DNA of 64,000 nucleotides from Alisma plantago-aquatica. Lineage: Eukaryota > Streptophyta > Magnoliopsida > Alismatales > Alismataceae. Below, one piece after another: positions 1-11,297 of this stretch. Each line of letters begins with the position of its first letter. The stretch's first letter is position 1. Below the pieces are notes generated by a model. It searched no databases. It had not been told where the DNA came from and saw only the letters and a program-made list of their open reading frames with translations. The stretch is from assembly GCA_963693085.1 (NCBI GenBank), contig OY856411.1, forward strand, positions 118,519,767 to 118,583,766. Direction: 5' to 3'. A program made the position numbers and the translations under genes.

Positions 1-7
1 TCCAACA

Positions 8-540
8 ATCTCACATTAAGGCATAGTCAAAAAGCCATACATGATCAAGGAACGATAAAGATATTGTCTAGTTACCAATGAGAGGAATGTTAAGTCCTCT
101 CATGATAAGACGACTCAATAGTATAAATTATAAAAAGGATACTCTAAACCAACAGTAAGGACTGTTAAGTCCACCATGGTATAGAGATGCTATGGAAAAT
201 GAAAAAATAAAATAAAACTGATTTATGAATCATTTATAAAGGATGTTAAGCCTCAAAATGATTAGAGAATTCTTTAAGAACAAAAGTTAGGTCAATTAAA
301 GTATCTCAAGACCAAATATAAGGGATGTTAAGCCCATATTGACATAGAGAACCAATAAAACATTAAGTGGGGTCAGCAAAGAATCTTTAGACTAGATATA
401 AGGAATATTAATCCCATATTAGTGTGAAGAAACTATAAGTACTATAATACAACTCCAAAAGAATCTCTAAATCAAATGTCATAGGATGTTAATCCTTTAT
501 TGATGTTGAGAATCAATTAAGAGCAAAAAGATATGCAAGT
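8..540. repeat. Degenerate ~80-bp tandem repeat array
   Basis: A core close to GGATGTTAAGTCC recurs near positions 84, 160, 240, 322, 402 and 482, so the spacing is about 80 bp. Each core is followed by an AT-rich stretch containing a variant of CATAGAGAA. An earlier unit probably starts near position 10. Units are strongly diverged. The array lies on the 3' side of the minus-strand Copia remnant, beyond a PPT-like motif, so it is probably part of that element's LTR or 3' untranslated region. That placement is inference. Confidence 0.6.
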
Positions 541-555
541 TATATTCAAAACTTT

Positions 556-570
556 GAGCTCCCCCTTAAT
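556..570 (-). other. Polypurine-tract-like motif of Copia remnant A
   Basis: On the minus strand this reads ATTAAGGGGGAGCTC, the usual form of a Copia polypurine tract lying just before a 3' LTR. It is downstream of the decayed gag at 2040-3640 in the same orientation. No clear TG start of an LTR follows it, so the call is tentative. Confidence 0.3.
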
Positions 571-2039
571 CTCATACCAAGTTAAATGAGGTAACAAATA
601 AAAAGATGCCATTTAAGGACCCAAATTCCATGATAATGCATTAATATTGAATGAATAAATTAAGAAATCTAGTAAAAGGTTAAATATGTAAATCATGTTT
701 AAAGAGATCCAAAATAATTTGTGTCATTGACAAAATCTCAGTCCAGAATGTTGTCGACCGAATTGCTACTGGGTCCAAGTATTTTATTGATTGGCATGCT
801 TACAAATTGCATACAGAAGAATAATTGAAGTCCAGTAAGTATGAATGTGATAGACCATATAATTTATCTCTATATTAAGATCAAAAGGATTTTTCAAATA
901 AGGCTCGTGATCTTTTTACTTCTGATCTAGAGAGAAGTTTTGAGCACCCAAGCCATGAGAATGCATGATGTTTGAATTTTCCATAAGCAAGTCATGTTTC
1001 ATCTCTAACAAATTTCATTGAACTTATCAAATATACAATCTTTCTTTTTTTATCATGTTTAGGAAAAATTCCATGAGTACCAAAAATATTATTAGAATGC
1101 AACATGTAAAGAAAACTTCAACTTTTCACTTTCTTTAGAAAGAGATAGATTTTCTTTAGTAAAAATCAAGCATTTTCTAGTTTGTAGCAAGATAATCTTC
1201 AAGCACATAAATTTTATCATAAATATTTCCATGAAGAATAAATGTATGATTGACATGAGCACAAAAAGAACTAAATTATTAATATAAGGTATATTTTCTT
1301 TTAATTCAATGACTTGAGTTTGAAAAGAAGCATTTATAGCAATAAGATCATTCAATTTTGCCAATAGCATTTTGTTCTTTAAGCTCAAGAAGTTGAGCAT
1401 ACTAGACAATTTTCTCTAATTTCTCAACTTTATCTAAGGTAATTACAACAAGTTATATATATGATCTTTTTGGATAGAGTTGAAAGAGATACCTCATCAT
1501 TATCATTACCTTGAACTTAATCTTTATCATTTACACTTACATGTACTCCTTTTTCTGCATTATCATCTAATCCACGATAATGCCTTTTCTACTGCATTTG
1601 ATGTGATTGATCCTCCCTTTCTCTTTTGAGTGATTGAAGTCATATGCTTGGAGAAACATCTATCCACCAATCAATTCTACAAATTTGAGGGGGTTTTGGT
1701 ACTCAAGTAGATTCCATGATTGTTAATATTAAATAGATATCATGGATGGAACTTATACTATCAAGATAGAAATATTTATATTTATAATAAATTAAAAAAA
1801 TATTGAAGTAATTAATCATTCAAGTTAAATTTCTGTCAGGCTTGTTTTTAGTTGAGAAGCTTTGTCAAACTAGGAGCTTCTCGGTTAAAGTTTTTTCGAT
1901 CGACAACAAGCTCTAGAGAAATCAGAATATTTGTTTTAACAATTTATACAAGATATGAAAATGAATCCTTATTTTAAATAAAAGATATGCAAATGAATAT
2001 CAAAATAGCACGAGACAAGACATAAATTTATCTATCAAG
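571..2039 (-). other. AT-rich remnant between gag and PPT-like motif
   Basis: No protease, integrase, reverse transcriptase or RNase H motif could be read on either strand. A minus-strand frame at 1092-1409 encodes a Lys/Glu/Leu-rich stretch that resembles the coiled-coil spacer of a SIRE-type gag, but it has no diagnostic motif and may be chance. If it belongs to element A, the pol region has been deleted. Confidence 0.35.
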
Positions 2040-3640
2040 ATTAATCATACGTCAAATCTCTACAAGTTCCCCCTTTTATTTAAGTTGGGGACTTTGGAAC
2101 CCAAATCATGTTAAAGGATCCTTTCTTCTTACATTTATATGAGAAATAGTAATGGATAAAACGTTGGCTATAATGACATGAGATAAAAGATATTTCATTT
2201 CTCTTTTCAACATTTTCATAATTTTCAACTTTAGTCATAGGTACATATGTAGTTCTAGTCTAGGGAGAATATGTCAATTTGTTCTTCGGAACATATCCTA
2301 CACATCTCCTTCTTATTTGTTTAGAAGCATTATCTATGATGTTATCAAGACTTTTGTTTCCTTCCATTGATCTGGAAACTTGCTTTTGTAATTCAATATT
2401 TTTAACAAGCTTTTTAGTTAATTACACATTTACTTGAGCAATATTCAGAAGTAAAGTATCTCTTTCTTTTACCAAGACATCATAATCTGAATGTGTGTAT
2501 AAGATAGGTTGAGTTTGATAATCATTTAGTTTAGAAAGCATATCAACCTTTTCTTGAGAGAGAAGATAATTGTCATTTTCAAGAAAAAGTAATATAGCCT
2601 TTTACGTCTAAATAGATTCTTTTAATGTATTATTTAAACATTTTAAAGCATTGTTTTCAGAACTTAGACTATTTAAATTAACATTAAGTTCATCAATATT
2701 TTTGTCAAGTTTCTTCTTTTGTTTCTTCAATCAATATGTTTATCATGAAATTCTTCAAGATTGCTAACTAATTCTTCTTTAGATAAATGAAAACTATTTA
2801 CCTCATTAGTTTCATCTTCATGTGTTGTTTCCATGATACATTTTAAATCCTCCTCTTTGTTTCTTTCACCATCATCACTTTATTGATCCCATGCAACTAT
2901 GTAGTCTTTGTCTTTCTAATTGAATGAGAAATTCTTGCCTTTTCTGAGTTTTGGGTATTCAAAAACCAAATGGCTTTTCTTTCCACATTCAAAGAGACTC
3001 AAAGAAGAGGAAGAAGCAATATGGTTTTTTTTAGAGTGAAATATTTTATATTTCTTACCATCTAAACTATAGGTGCTTTCATCATATTTATCACTTGTGT
3101 CACCGCTTTCTTGAATGATGTTTCTTGATGATGCTTTGGTGGTGGCTTTGAAAGCAATATCCTTCATTTTCTCCTTTTGTTGTTTGGCTTCCACTTTTTC
3201 TTATTCCTCAAGGGTGACTTCATGCGTCTCTAGGTTCCCGATGAGCTGCTCCATCTTTAGTGATGTAAGATCGTTAGCTTTCTTTATAGTAGTAACCATT
3301 GACTAGTATCTGGGAGGCAAAGATCTGAGTATCTTCGATACTGGATCTTCCTTGCTTATATTCTTTCCCAACACACTTAGGTTGTTTAGAATGTTATAAA
3401 ATCTAGCATATGAAATAATTTAAACTTGTGAAATAATATGAACTTGTGTTTTAACATGCTAATTTTAGTGTTATTCACTTGTGCAATACCCTCATGAGTT
3501 ATTGAGAGTATATTCCATATTTCATAAGATGTTGCATAATTAGATATATGATTAAACTAGCTACAAGATAAAGAACAATAAAGAATGCTTACAACCATTG
3601 CATTAAGTGTGCCTTTCTTTACTGGTTCTGCATCACATTG
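2040..3640 (-). pseudogene. Decayed Copia (SIRE-like) gag
   Basis: Read from 3640 downward, the fragments follow the order of a long plant Copia gag. A UBN2-type region comes first, with words such as SYEIWNILSITHEG and SKILRSLPPRY near 3560-3300. Next is ECGKKSHLVFEYPK near 2950, a zinc knuckle that has lost two of its four ligands. Then comes an acidic AWDQ-SDD stretch near 2900, a coiled-coil spacer, and finally a Cys-Lys-rich piece ending in IWVPK near 2090, which is typical of the end of SIRE-type gag. Several in-frame stops and frame changes interrupt it. Gag would package the element RNA; this copy is not functional. The lineage call rests on architecture alone. Confidence 0.7.
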
Positions 3641-4345
3641 TTCTATCTCCATGACTATGATCAAAATGAGAAGGATAAGTAACAAGAAGCAAATAGCAAT
3701 GAATAAGAAGAGAAATTAGAGAGAACAAATGGCTTTTAGTAATAAGTGATTTTTTTAGAAGTATAATTATTTGAAGGCATATTAAGGGATGTATATTTTT
3801 TACATATGATTTCATTTATACATGTGTGAGTAATACTAAATGAAAAGGATGTTATGGTTATATATTTTTAGTCATTCATACAAGTAATCATTCTCAATAC
3901 TATACAATTGTTGTTAAATTGAGTACTGCATCTATGACTGCTTTTCTATTAGAGTATCACAATAGTGAAATTCAAAATGCCAAGATGAACTCTCCTTAGA
4001 AACTCTTATGTAATGTAGAAAATCGTATAGATTGAACTATATGAATTGAGATAGTTGGATTTGATTATCAATTATTAAGGCAACACCTCAATGGAGTATG
4101 ATAAGATTAAAATAGTTGATTCTATTTCCCTTTTCATTTGTTGATTGGGGCATATAAAACTCTTTTGTTGTTAGTAAGAGTCCCTATTTTAAATTTTTTG
4201 TACTTGGAAGAGAAACAAAGGACTCAATGTTGAAGACACTATTCAAATATGACATACAACAGCATAGTTACATCTATGACTTCAAAGTTTAAAATAAACC
4301 TTGAATATACTTTTCCAGTGTATCTATGTTTTGAGGATGAAGCCT
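3641..4345. other. AT-rich intergenic DNA, nothing recognised
   Basis: Short minus-strand frames such as 3633-3815 have no recognisable domain. The stretch joins the 5' side of the Copia gag remnant to the PPT of the next element. It may include the truncated interior of element B, but no pol motif is visible. Confidence 0.4.
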
Positions 4346-4362
4346 TTTTAAGAGGGGATAAT
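4346..4362 (+). other. Polypurine tract before LTR of element B
   Basis: The stretch TTTTTAAGAGGGGATAAT lies immediately before a sequence beginning TGTTATGAATG. A preceding GAGGATGAAGCC resembles the sequence found ahead of the PPT in Ty3/gypsy chromoviruses. This is where plus-strand DNA synthesis would be primed. Confidence 0.5.
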
Positions 4363-7300
4363 TGTTATGAATGCGTCTAAGCATAATTTGTAAACTAGGG
4401 TTTACCTAGATGTTTACATGCTTAATTAAATCAATCACCACTTAAACTTGATTAATGATCATAGCTCAATTATGATGTTTCAAACCTAATAAGGAACTCT
4501 GATCATGATTTTACTTTTAAGGATTAGGGTTTGAGAAGTGTAAACCCTAATCGCCAAAATTAGGGTTTTGATAGTAAATAAATAAAAATTTTAATAGGTA
4601 TAGAAGTATTGTAAATGATTTTTCGTACTTTTATGTAAGTTAGATTTACTTGAAATTTGGATAACTCAATCATGCATATTAGTTAAAATATCAAAATAAT
4701 TGGATGTTCTTTGAATGTGCTTCTCATTTAAACTATAATTCGACCTACCTTGCTACAGACTACTATTCAGCAGTGTAGTTTTGATTTTTAATTATGGTAG
4801 CTCAAAATTAACCGAAATTTTTATTGGAGCTATGAAACTATGTGTTAGATAAAACTCTAATTTTCATAATTTTTGGAGGATCTGAAACCTATTTTATAAA
4901 TGATTTGCAGTAAAATGTTTATGATAGAAAATTGTGCTTAAATAAAATAAAGTATAAGTAGAGTCGAATTACAATTGACCCAAGCAGCTCAATTTCTCTA
5001 TATGAGTAATCTAACATACTAGGAACTCTCATATTTATCTAGATAAGTGAAATCCTAGATAGGGAGGGAGAGATAGGGTTTGGATGGATAAAGTGGAGAA
5101 GATGGCGATCTAGGGTTTTCTCTTCCTAGAGTTGATGAAATCAAGTAAGTTTGTCATCTTTATATAGTTTTTCTTAGTAATTCTTCTCTCACATGTCAAT
5201 ATTACATCCCTCCTTTGATTTGATTCAAAATAATATCAAATCTCAATTTTTCTCACTTGTTCAACATAATTCTCTATTCTTAAGGTTTTTTAGTTGAAAG
5301 TAAGAAGAAAGTTGAGACTTCCTAGGGTTTTGATGTAGATTTGAGAATTTCAGAAGTAGGGCTATGTTTTTAACATGTTTTCACACCCTATATGAGTGGG
5401 TACTTTCTTTAAATAGTAGATTGCATGAAATTGGATTAAATCCACAATAATCTTCAATTCCTTTATATGTGACTACAAACTTTAAATCTTCCTATTAGTT
5501 TAAGCTTATGAAAGATGATCTAGAAATGGATTGTTTTCCTGCTGTGGTGAATTTAAGATAATAAAATCAAATTAGAAATCGATACAAATCATATGAACTA
5601 GAATTCCTAATGTTATTGCAGAAATTATAAGAATATACCAATATCTAGGGTTTTCAGTTATGTCTGAAATAGGTGTCTAATTGAATAAATAACTTTGCCT
5701 ATTTGAAATTTCATGTTTATGAATGATTATTTTATCTAAATGCTTAGTACAAGTATATCATATACTATCTTAGATTTCATGTGATGTCGTCAGTGTTTTC
5801 TTGATATCTAAGTAAAGAGGATGAAAACCTTGATGAACAAAAAGTTGGAATTTTACAAATAGACATCATGAAATTCAACTGATGTGATTCTTTTATCATT
5901 ATAAATTCATTTATTTAAGATTATTTTTAATACATTATATTTCATGGAATGGTGTAGAAACCCTAGTTCAGTACATATCAGGGTTTCATATATATGTTGG
6001 TTGTATGTGAATTCTTAAAAATAGTCTTTTATCAGTGACAAATTATGATGCATAAAGTCCTTATGTGAGTTGTGTGATATGTGAATGAGGTGAATGAAAC
6101 CCTAAGGATAGGGTATTTAGTGATTCAAGTTTTTTCATCTTAATGCTCTTTAGTGTGATAAGTGGTGTTTTACAGTTTCTCAATTTATGGTACAAATTGA
6201 TGATAATTTATGGAAAGGAATGTTTATAAGGATAAACTAATGAATGTTGATTTGATGATTGAAGTATGAATCTAAAGAGTAAATTAGACATTTAGATTTC
6301 CTACACATTGTAAAGTCCTCACAAGAGACATGTGTTGTGGGGAGGAAATGTGCTTCTTGAATGGAGGTGTCCCGTAGGTCGATGTAATCTAGAGTGCACC
6401 AATAGAGTGTGGGGGGTCTAGGCCAGTGAGGGTGGACTCCTTATATGATTGGTATCCAACACCAATTGGAGATGTTGGTGATACCTAAGTTACGAGTTGT
6501 GGAGATTGGTGGTCATCTTCATTAGGTCTAGTGGTGCACAACAAGCCTAATGGCTTTGACTCCCCACTTGAGTACCCAGGTTGAGAGGAGGAGTCGAGAT
6601 ATATGTCCGCTCCCACTAGCTGCTAAGAGCCAGACATGGTGATGTCATCTGCATACGTGGTATTGCGACTAAATACTTAGGATCCCAAACATGCTTATGA
6701 GTCTTGTATAGTGAGATCGTAGCTTGTTGTGATACTTTCTCATGTTACGATACAACTCATGTGGGTTGAGTGCATAATGAATATGAATGAGAGAATATCA
6801 AGTGTGCACGGTAATTCATTTATTCATTGAATGTTTCTAAATTAGTAGTTCTCTTTATGATTAATTAAGCATGTTTAGATATTGATTCACTCTTGCAAAT
6901 CTCTAGGGTATCCAGACATATTATGTTTTTTAATGATTAGTTCTTTATAGCGTGTTATTGTTCTACTTAAAACTCAATTGCTCAATAATATATATGTTTT
7001 GACTATTAATGTGTTTTAAATTGTTTCTTTGAAATGCTCATTCACTAAGTGACTAGACTCGCCACTCTACTCACAAACTTTTATGAAAACCACATGAATT
7101 TGAAGAATGTCAATGCCAGATTAGATATGCCACAAGAGCTATGTATCCAATTAGTTAATTTCATTCCGTCCCTATCACTATAGGCCATTGAGACGAAATG
7201 GGAGAGTTCTAAATGATGATTTGTAACTTTGTTTCCTTAGTAATAGAGAATATATTCAGTTATCATGTCGTATGTACATGGAAGTGTGAGAAATAGAATG

Positions 7301-7490
7301 AAAGTTTGGATATGTATCTTTATTGTTGAAATTAGATTAGAAAATTCAAGTTTTCAATCCCCTTGAATAATTAGTTCATGTGATTGAATGTGATAAAACA
7401 AAGAGTTTAAAGTATAAAAAATAATGATGTTCTTAGTATTAGGTTTAGTTCTCAACTTATGCCCTAATCTCAAGATTAGCGGGTGTAACA
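4363..7490 (+). mobile_element. Orphan 3' LTR, Ty3/gypsy-type (element B)
   Basis: The segment starts TGTTATGAATG directly after a PPT and ends GGGTGTAACA, giving inverted TGTTA/TAACA termini and a length of 3128 bp. The 3' third is GC-richer and has short phrases typical of Del/Tekay-type LTR ends. The 5 bases on the left (ATAAT) and right (AGATG) differ, as expected for the 3' LTR of a truncated element rather than a solo LTR. No partner LTR is in the window, so the boundaries are not confirmed by comparison. The first part contains several CTAGGGTTT-type motifs. A 62-codon frame at 7424-7612 crosses the LTR end and is not a gene. Confidence 0.5.
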
Positions 7491-8026
7491 AGATGGCTAT
7501 GCAAGGTGTCTCCAATAGAGACCGAAAACGTCTCCTTCTAAGTAGTCTACTCCTAGGTCTGCTGAGTATACTACTACTCCTACACCTTTACTCCACCATG
7601 AGGATCGGATAGGTGTGAGCATAAACCGATATCCAGAAATACTCAACCATGCAAGCGCTGAGGTGACTGTAAAATTGGTAAATTCAACTCTTAGGGTGCA
7701 TGTTCATTTTTAACCTTGATTGTTATTCTTTACTAACCAAATACTATTAGTGATGATTAGAGGAAGCTCTAAGAGAAAATAAAAGAAAGCAAGTTAATCC
7801 ATGAGGGCCAAAAACATGAATTGATAGTTGTTCTAGGTTAGCATCCTAGCTAAGTTAAGGGCAATGGGGTTGGTATCGGTATAAGATCCTTTTTGGATCA
7901 TCAGAGAAGCGCAAATATGTCAAAAAAGAAGGATTATCATAAGAGAAGGTGCAAGATATGATTGCAAAGGGAATATATGATGCAATAAGATAGTACCATG
8001 CTTTAAGACTCAACTAGATCCTTAGG
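7491..8026. other. Unassigned DNA to the left of element C
   Basis: This is host DNA or an older element. It carries mixed-composition sequence with a few purine-rich stretches and no domain I recognise. It ends at the CTATA duplicated on the other side of element C, so before that insertion it was continuous with 18003 onward. Confidence 0.4.
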
Positions 8027-8031
8027 CTATA
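8027..8031. repeat. Target-site duplication CTATA, left copy
   Basis: CTATA directly precedes the TGATG start of the left LTR and is repeated at 17998-18002 after the inverted third LTR. Five bases is the usual duplication size for Ty3/gypsy integrases. Confidence 0.8.
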
Positions 8032-8349
8032 TGATGTAGCCCTATTTTAGGGTTTCATCTTATGTCTTTTAGCTCTTCAATCATATCTATACTTGTTAGA
8101 TTGCATTTCATTCCTCCCAATATGCTTATTTGTATAAAATGCACTTATGGACATTATTTGTGTGTTTTTCATGCATTTAGACCACACTTGATGGAAGAGA
8201 GAGAGGAGTGATCCTAGGGTTCCTCTGCCCTTGGAGAGACCCAAAGTGAAGTCCAAGGCTCCCTCAACCTACCCCTAGTGGCCAAAGATCATTTGAAGCA
8301 AAGATGTCCAAGACAATCCAAAGAACAGAGTCAAAGTGCTGATCTAGGA

Positions 8350-8735
8350 CCCAGCACGGCCGTGGTACCACAGAACGGTTGTGCTAGGTCACTTGCAAAT
8401 CAACTCCAAGTCAAGCAAAGAGCACCACGGTCATCCAGCCAAGAATGGTCGTGCAAGGGGCAGCCACCATGGCCGTGCTACCCAGCATGGCCGTGCTAAA
8501 GAAGATCACCACGACCATTTTACACCACCATGGCCGCCATCATCCAACCCACCATGGTCCTGGTACTCCACCACGATCGTGCAACACCCTATCCACCACG
8601 GTCGTGGCCATTCAGACTAAAACCATGTAACTTCGATGGAATAAACCCACGACCATGTCCCATCCACCATGGTCGTGGCCTACCCCATCCACCACAGTTG
8701 TGGTGCCCCACCACGGTCGTGCTACTCACAAAACT
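8350..8735. repeat. Cluster of CCACGGTCGTGG-type palindromes in LTR 1
   Basis: Many copies of a dyad close to ACCACG-GT-CGTGGT, or the perfect form CACGGCCGTG, sit in the U3 region upstream of the TATA box. Variants mostly show C-to-T or G-to-A changes at CpG, giving CCATGG and CGATCG forms. Because the motifs stay open in several frames they produce spurious His/Gly/Arg-rich frames on both strands. Matching clusters lie at 13627-14022 and 17306-17680. Confidence 0.8.
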
Positions 8736-8797
8736 CACCTAGTTTTCACTGGTTTGCCCATTTTGCCCCTACTTGACCTAGTGCTTCCTCCCCACAC

Positions 8798-8806
8798 CTA
8801 TATATA
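8798..8806 (+). promoter_or_regulatory. TATA box of LTR 1
   Basis: CTATATATA occurs just downstream of the palindrome cluster and is conserved in LTR 2 (14091-14098) and, inverted, in LTR 3 (17222-17233). Confidence 0.6.
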
Positions 8807-9627
8807 CTTAGGTGGTGGCTGGGGCATGATGCTAGCTACCTTCCACCACCTTCAAGATCCCCAAATCACCACCCACTCCATTCCACTCCATTTCCACCTC
8901 CATTCCACTCCATTTCACCATTTCCACCACTAAAACACTAGTTTATACTAGTTCCTACCCATAATCCCCTTCATTTCACACCCTTGCACCTTAGAGGAGG
9001 GAGGAGGACGTCATTAAGCTGTTGGAGAGGAGGACTTCTTCATCTACACCGAGCTCCATGGCTTCTTCTACCTCTTTCTCCTTTCTTTTTGTATTTTCCA
9101 TTTCTATGAGTAGCTAGGCCCCTGTGGGTGGGCTGCTCGGGGGATATTATGTTACATTGATACCATGTTAGGGGAAAATGACATGTAAACGTTATAATTC
9201 CATTTTTTAATGATTATATTCTATTTTCATCTCATTCTTCATGGATTGCTTGTTGGTTTGTGAGTGAAAGCACTTAGGAATTTAGGCAAATTGCTTATAT
9301 GTGTGAATTTTAGGATTTGCCCCTAGGTCCAATTATTGGATCCCTAGGTTGCCTCCCATATTCCTACATCCTAATCAATCTCCCTAAACCAAAGTGAGAG
9401 ATCTAAGTAGCTAGATTAGATAATTTTAGTGCAATTAGCATGGAGCCTTCTCAAGGCTAGAATGTGGGGGAATTAGGGTCTAAAACCCTAATTTCACCTC
9501 CCTATTACTACCCTCGGCCCCTAATTGCCCTAGGAATGCCTAATCTAGAAGCCTAGACTAGATTAGACTATACTTATGTTGAACCTAATCCCTAACCCAA
9601 TTGAGCCTCGTAAGGGTAGTTGGGGGT

Positions 9628-9761
9628 CTTTGTGTTGTTTGTTGTAGGGTATGGGTTGATACCTGCATTCTTATGAGCAGGAGATGTGTTCTTTTTGCGA
9701 CTTAGCCCATACGAGGGGGATGGGATGAATAAAAGCGCCCCCTAACTTAATTAAAAAAAAG
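9628..9761 (+). mobile_element. SINE-like insertion in LTR 1
   Basis: LTR 1 has about 148 extra bases absent from LTR 2 (compare around 14912). The extra segment ends in a run of A and is flanked by a 14-bp direct repeat, GGGTAGTTGGGGGT, at 9614-9627 and 9762-9775. An RNA polymerase III B-box-like motif, GGGTTGATACC, lies at 9653-9663. The poly(A) tail, long duplication and small size point to a tRNA-related SINE, probably 5'-truncated because no A box is evident. The family is not identified. Confidence 0.75.
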
Positions 9762-10517
9762 GGGTAGTTGGGGGTGTTAGGGACTAGTTCCCCTATACAC
9801 AACATAGCATATCCATGGTCAATTAGTAGCTTTAGTTAATTCATTAGACTCTAACTTGTTGTTTGGTTTGGATAATCTAAATGGAATCATTATGTTCATA
9901 TGTCACCCCACAACTTAAGTGATAAGTTCAAACCCCTAACATCCCATATCTCTCTTTACTGCTTAAAACCCTAGTTTTGTGATTACTTAGCTTAATTAGT
10001 TCTTTTCTTGCTTAGTTAGCTTCTTTCCTTGCTCTTGCCTTGTTCATGCTAGCTTAGCTCTTCAATTGCTCTTTTTCTTCTCTCTTGCTTGCCTTAGTGT
10101 AATTTGCACTTTCATACCTATCTTAATCCTTTCATGTATGTTTAGCCTTAATCTAGTCTAGGGTTAACGTAGATTTCATTCTTGCCTTTAATTCCTTGCT
10201 TGTTCATAGTAGTTTAACAATCAAAACAACCTTTAAACCCTTAACCCTAGTCTTCGCAGTAGGAACCTAGCCAAACTAACCTAGCTCTAGTGCCCCCTCT
10301 TTTCACTGTGAATCGACCCTACACTTGCCACCCTCCTATAGTACGACATGACCCCGTGCCTTGTAGGTGTAGTTGTTTTAGTATAAGTAGGTGTTAAGTT
10401 AGGTTTTATAAATTTTGAAAGTGAATCCCACCCGTGTGTTCCGACCTCGTGGGGTGCATCTATTCGAGTCAAATCGGCTAGTGTGTAGCACCTCTAGCGG
10501 AACCGCACCAAGCTTTC

Positions 10518-10535
10518 TGGCACCGTTGTCGGGGA
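10518..10535 (+). other. Primer-binding site, tRNA-Asp type
   Basis: TGGCACCGTTGTCGGGGA differs at two positions from TGGCGCCGTTGCCGGGGA, the complement of the 3' end of plant tRNA-Asp. This is where minus-strand DNA synthesis would start. It lies seven bases after LTR 1. Confidence 0.8.
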
Positions 10536-10569
10536 TTAGAGGCACTCAACCTAGCTAATTAGTTTTGCT

Positions 10570-11118
10570 TTGACTTTTCCTACAGCCCTCATCATTGCTA
10601 TTCTTTATTCATCATTCTTTGCATTCTTTGTGTATATTGGTTTACTAACTTGTTCTCTTTTTTTTATTGTGCTTTGTGCATGTGACAAGCCATTCGAGGA
10701 AGACAAGATGGAAGGCAAAGATGCACGAACCCATCCATTTTCTCCACCTCCCTACCTCCAAGGCTATCCTAAGACTTACACACCCCCACCACCTCCATCA
10801 CCACAACCTTCCCACCATTTCACCTTCCAACCTCAATTCCCTCCACCTCAATTACCAAGGTCATTAACAACAATGCCACCACCACAACTATCACATGCTC
10901 CCCCTACTTCCTATGAGCAAATGGATATGGTTTCAATCATGGGGTGTGACAAGGTTGTTGATAAGCTTATCAAGGGAGAGAATCAAGTTGACAAAGATCT
11001 TAGTGAAGAGTCCTTGCCAGAAAGTCCTTGTTCGCAAGTGTCCCATATGATTGAACCCCTCCCCTCTTTGATGCCTATGAAGACCCATTTCTCAAGAGAG
11101 AGAGAAACTATGGCATGA
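10570..11118 (+). CDS. Hydrophobic plus proline-rich ORF of element C
   Basis: This 182-codon ORF begins 35 bp after the primer site. Residues 5-38 are strongly hydrophobic (Ile/Leu/Phe-rich, ending in LCAC) and could form a membrane segment. Residues 55-115 are rich in Pro, His and Thr. The C-terminal third is acidic and Ser-rich. I see no capsid, zinc knuckle, protease or polymerase motif. Its place where gag would begin is typical of the degenerate leader ORF in LARD-type elements. It may be a remnant of a host-derived or gag-derived leader rather than a working gene. There is no sign of strong codon constraint. Confidence 0.35.
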   Translation: MTFPTALIIAILYSSFFAFFVYIGLLTCSLFFIVLCACDKPFEEDKMEGKDARTHPFSPPPYLQGYPKTYTPPPPPSPQPSHHFTFQPQFPPPQLPRSLTTMPPPQLSHAPPTSYEQMDMVSIMGCDKVVDKLIKGENQVDKDLSEESLPESPCSQVSHMIEPLPSLMPMKTHFSRERETMA

Positions 11119-11297
11119 GATTACTGAAGGTCTTAAGGTTGATTAAGATCTATGATGATGATCCCCAAGGAGAGGAAATTGTCGAGAAGCACTCAAGAAG
11201 CTTGCATGACCCTTGGGAGATAGATCAATCAAGGAAAGCATTTGAGAGGATTGCCTATGATGGGGGTGCAAACATTTTGTTTTTGGACAATGGTTGA
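11115..11297 (+). CDS. Short hypothetical ORF of element C
   Basis: This 60-codon frame overlaps the previous stop by four bases (the ATGA arrangement). It encodes a charged peptide with no recognised domain. It could be the frameshifted tail of the preceding ORF. About 40 bp downstream lies GTGGGAGGCAACCCAC, a phrase also seen after pol in Athila-like elements, which suggests that the interior derives from an Athila-like parent with pol deleted. Confidence 0.25.
   Translation: MRLLKVLRLIKIYDDDPQGEEIVEKHSRSLHDPWEIDQSRKAFERIAYDGGANILFLDNG

Larger units (their letters stand above)
8032..10510 (+). mobile_element. Element C LTR 1
   Basis: It starts TGATGTAGCCC and ends CACCA, seven bases before the primer site. 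It is about 2331 bp without the SINE-like insertion at 9628-9761. It aligns along its length with 13310-15650 and, inverted, with 15670-17997, with many scattered transitions that suggest an insertion that is not recent. It contains a palindrome cluster, a TATA box and a purine-rich region near 8995-9010. Confidence 0.85.

Noticed and set aside
8278..8933. His/Gly/Arg-rich frames in the element C LTRs (also 13748-14243 and 17079-17336)
   Set aside because: These are translations of the CCACGGTCGTGG palindrome cluster and change frame freely between LTR copies.
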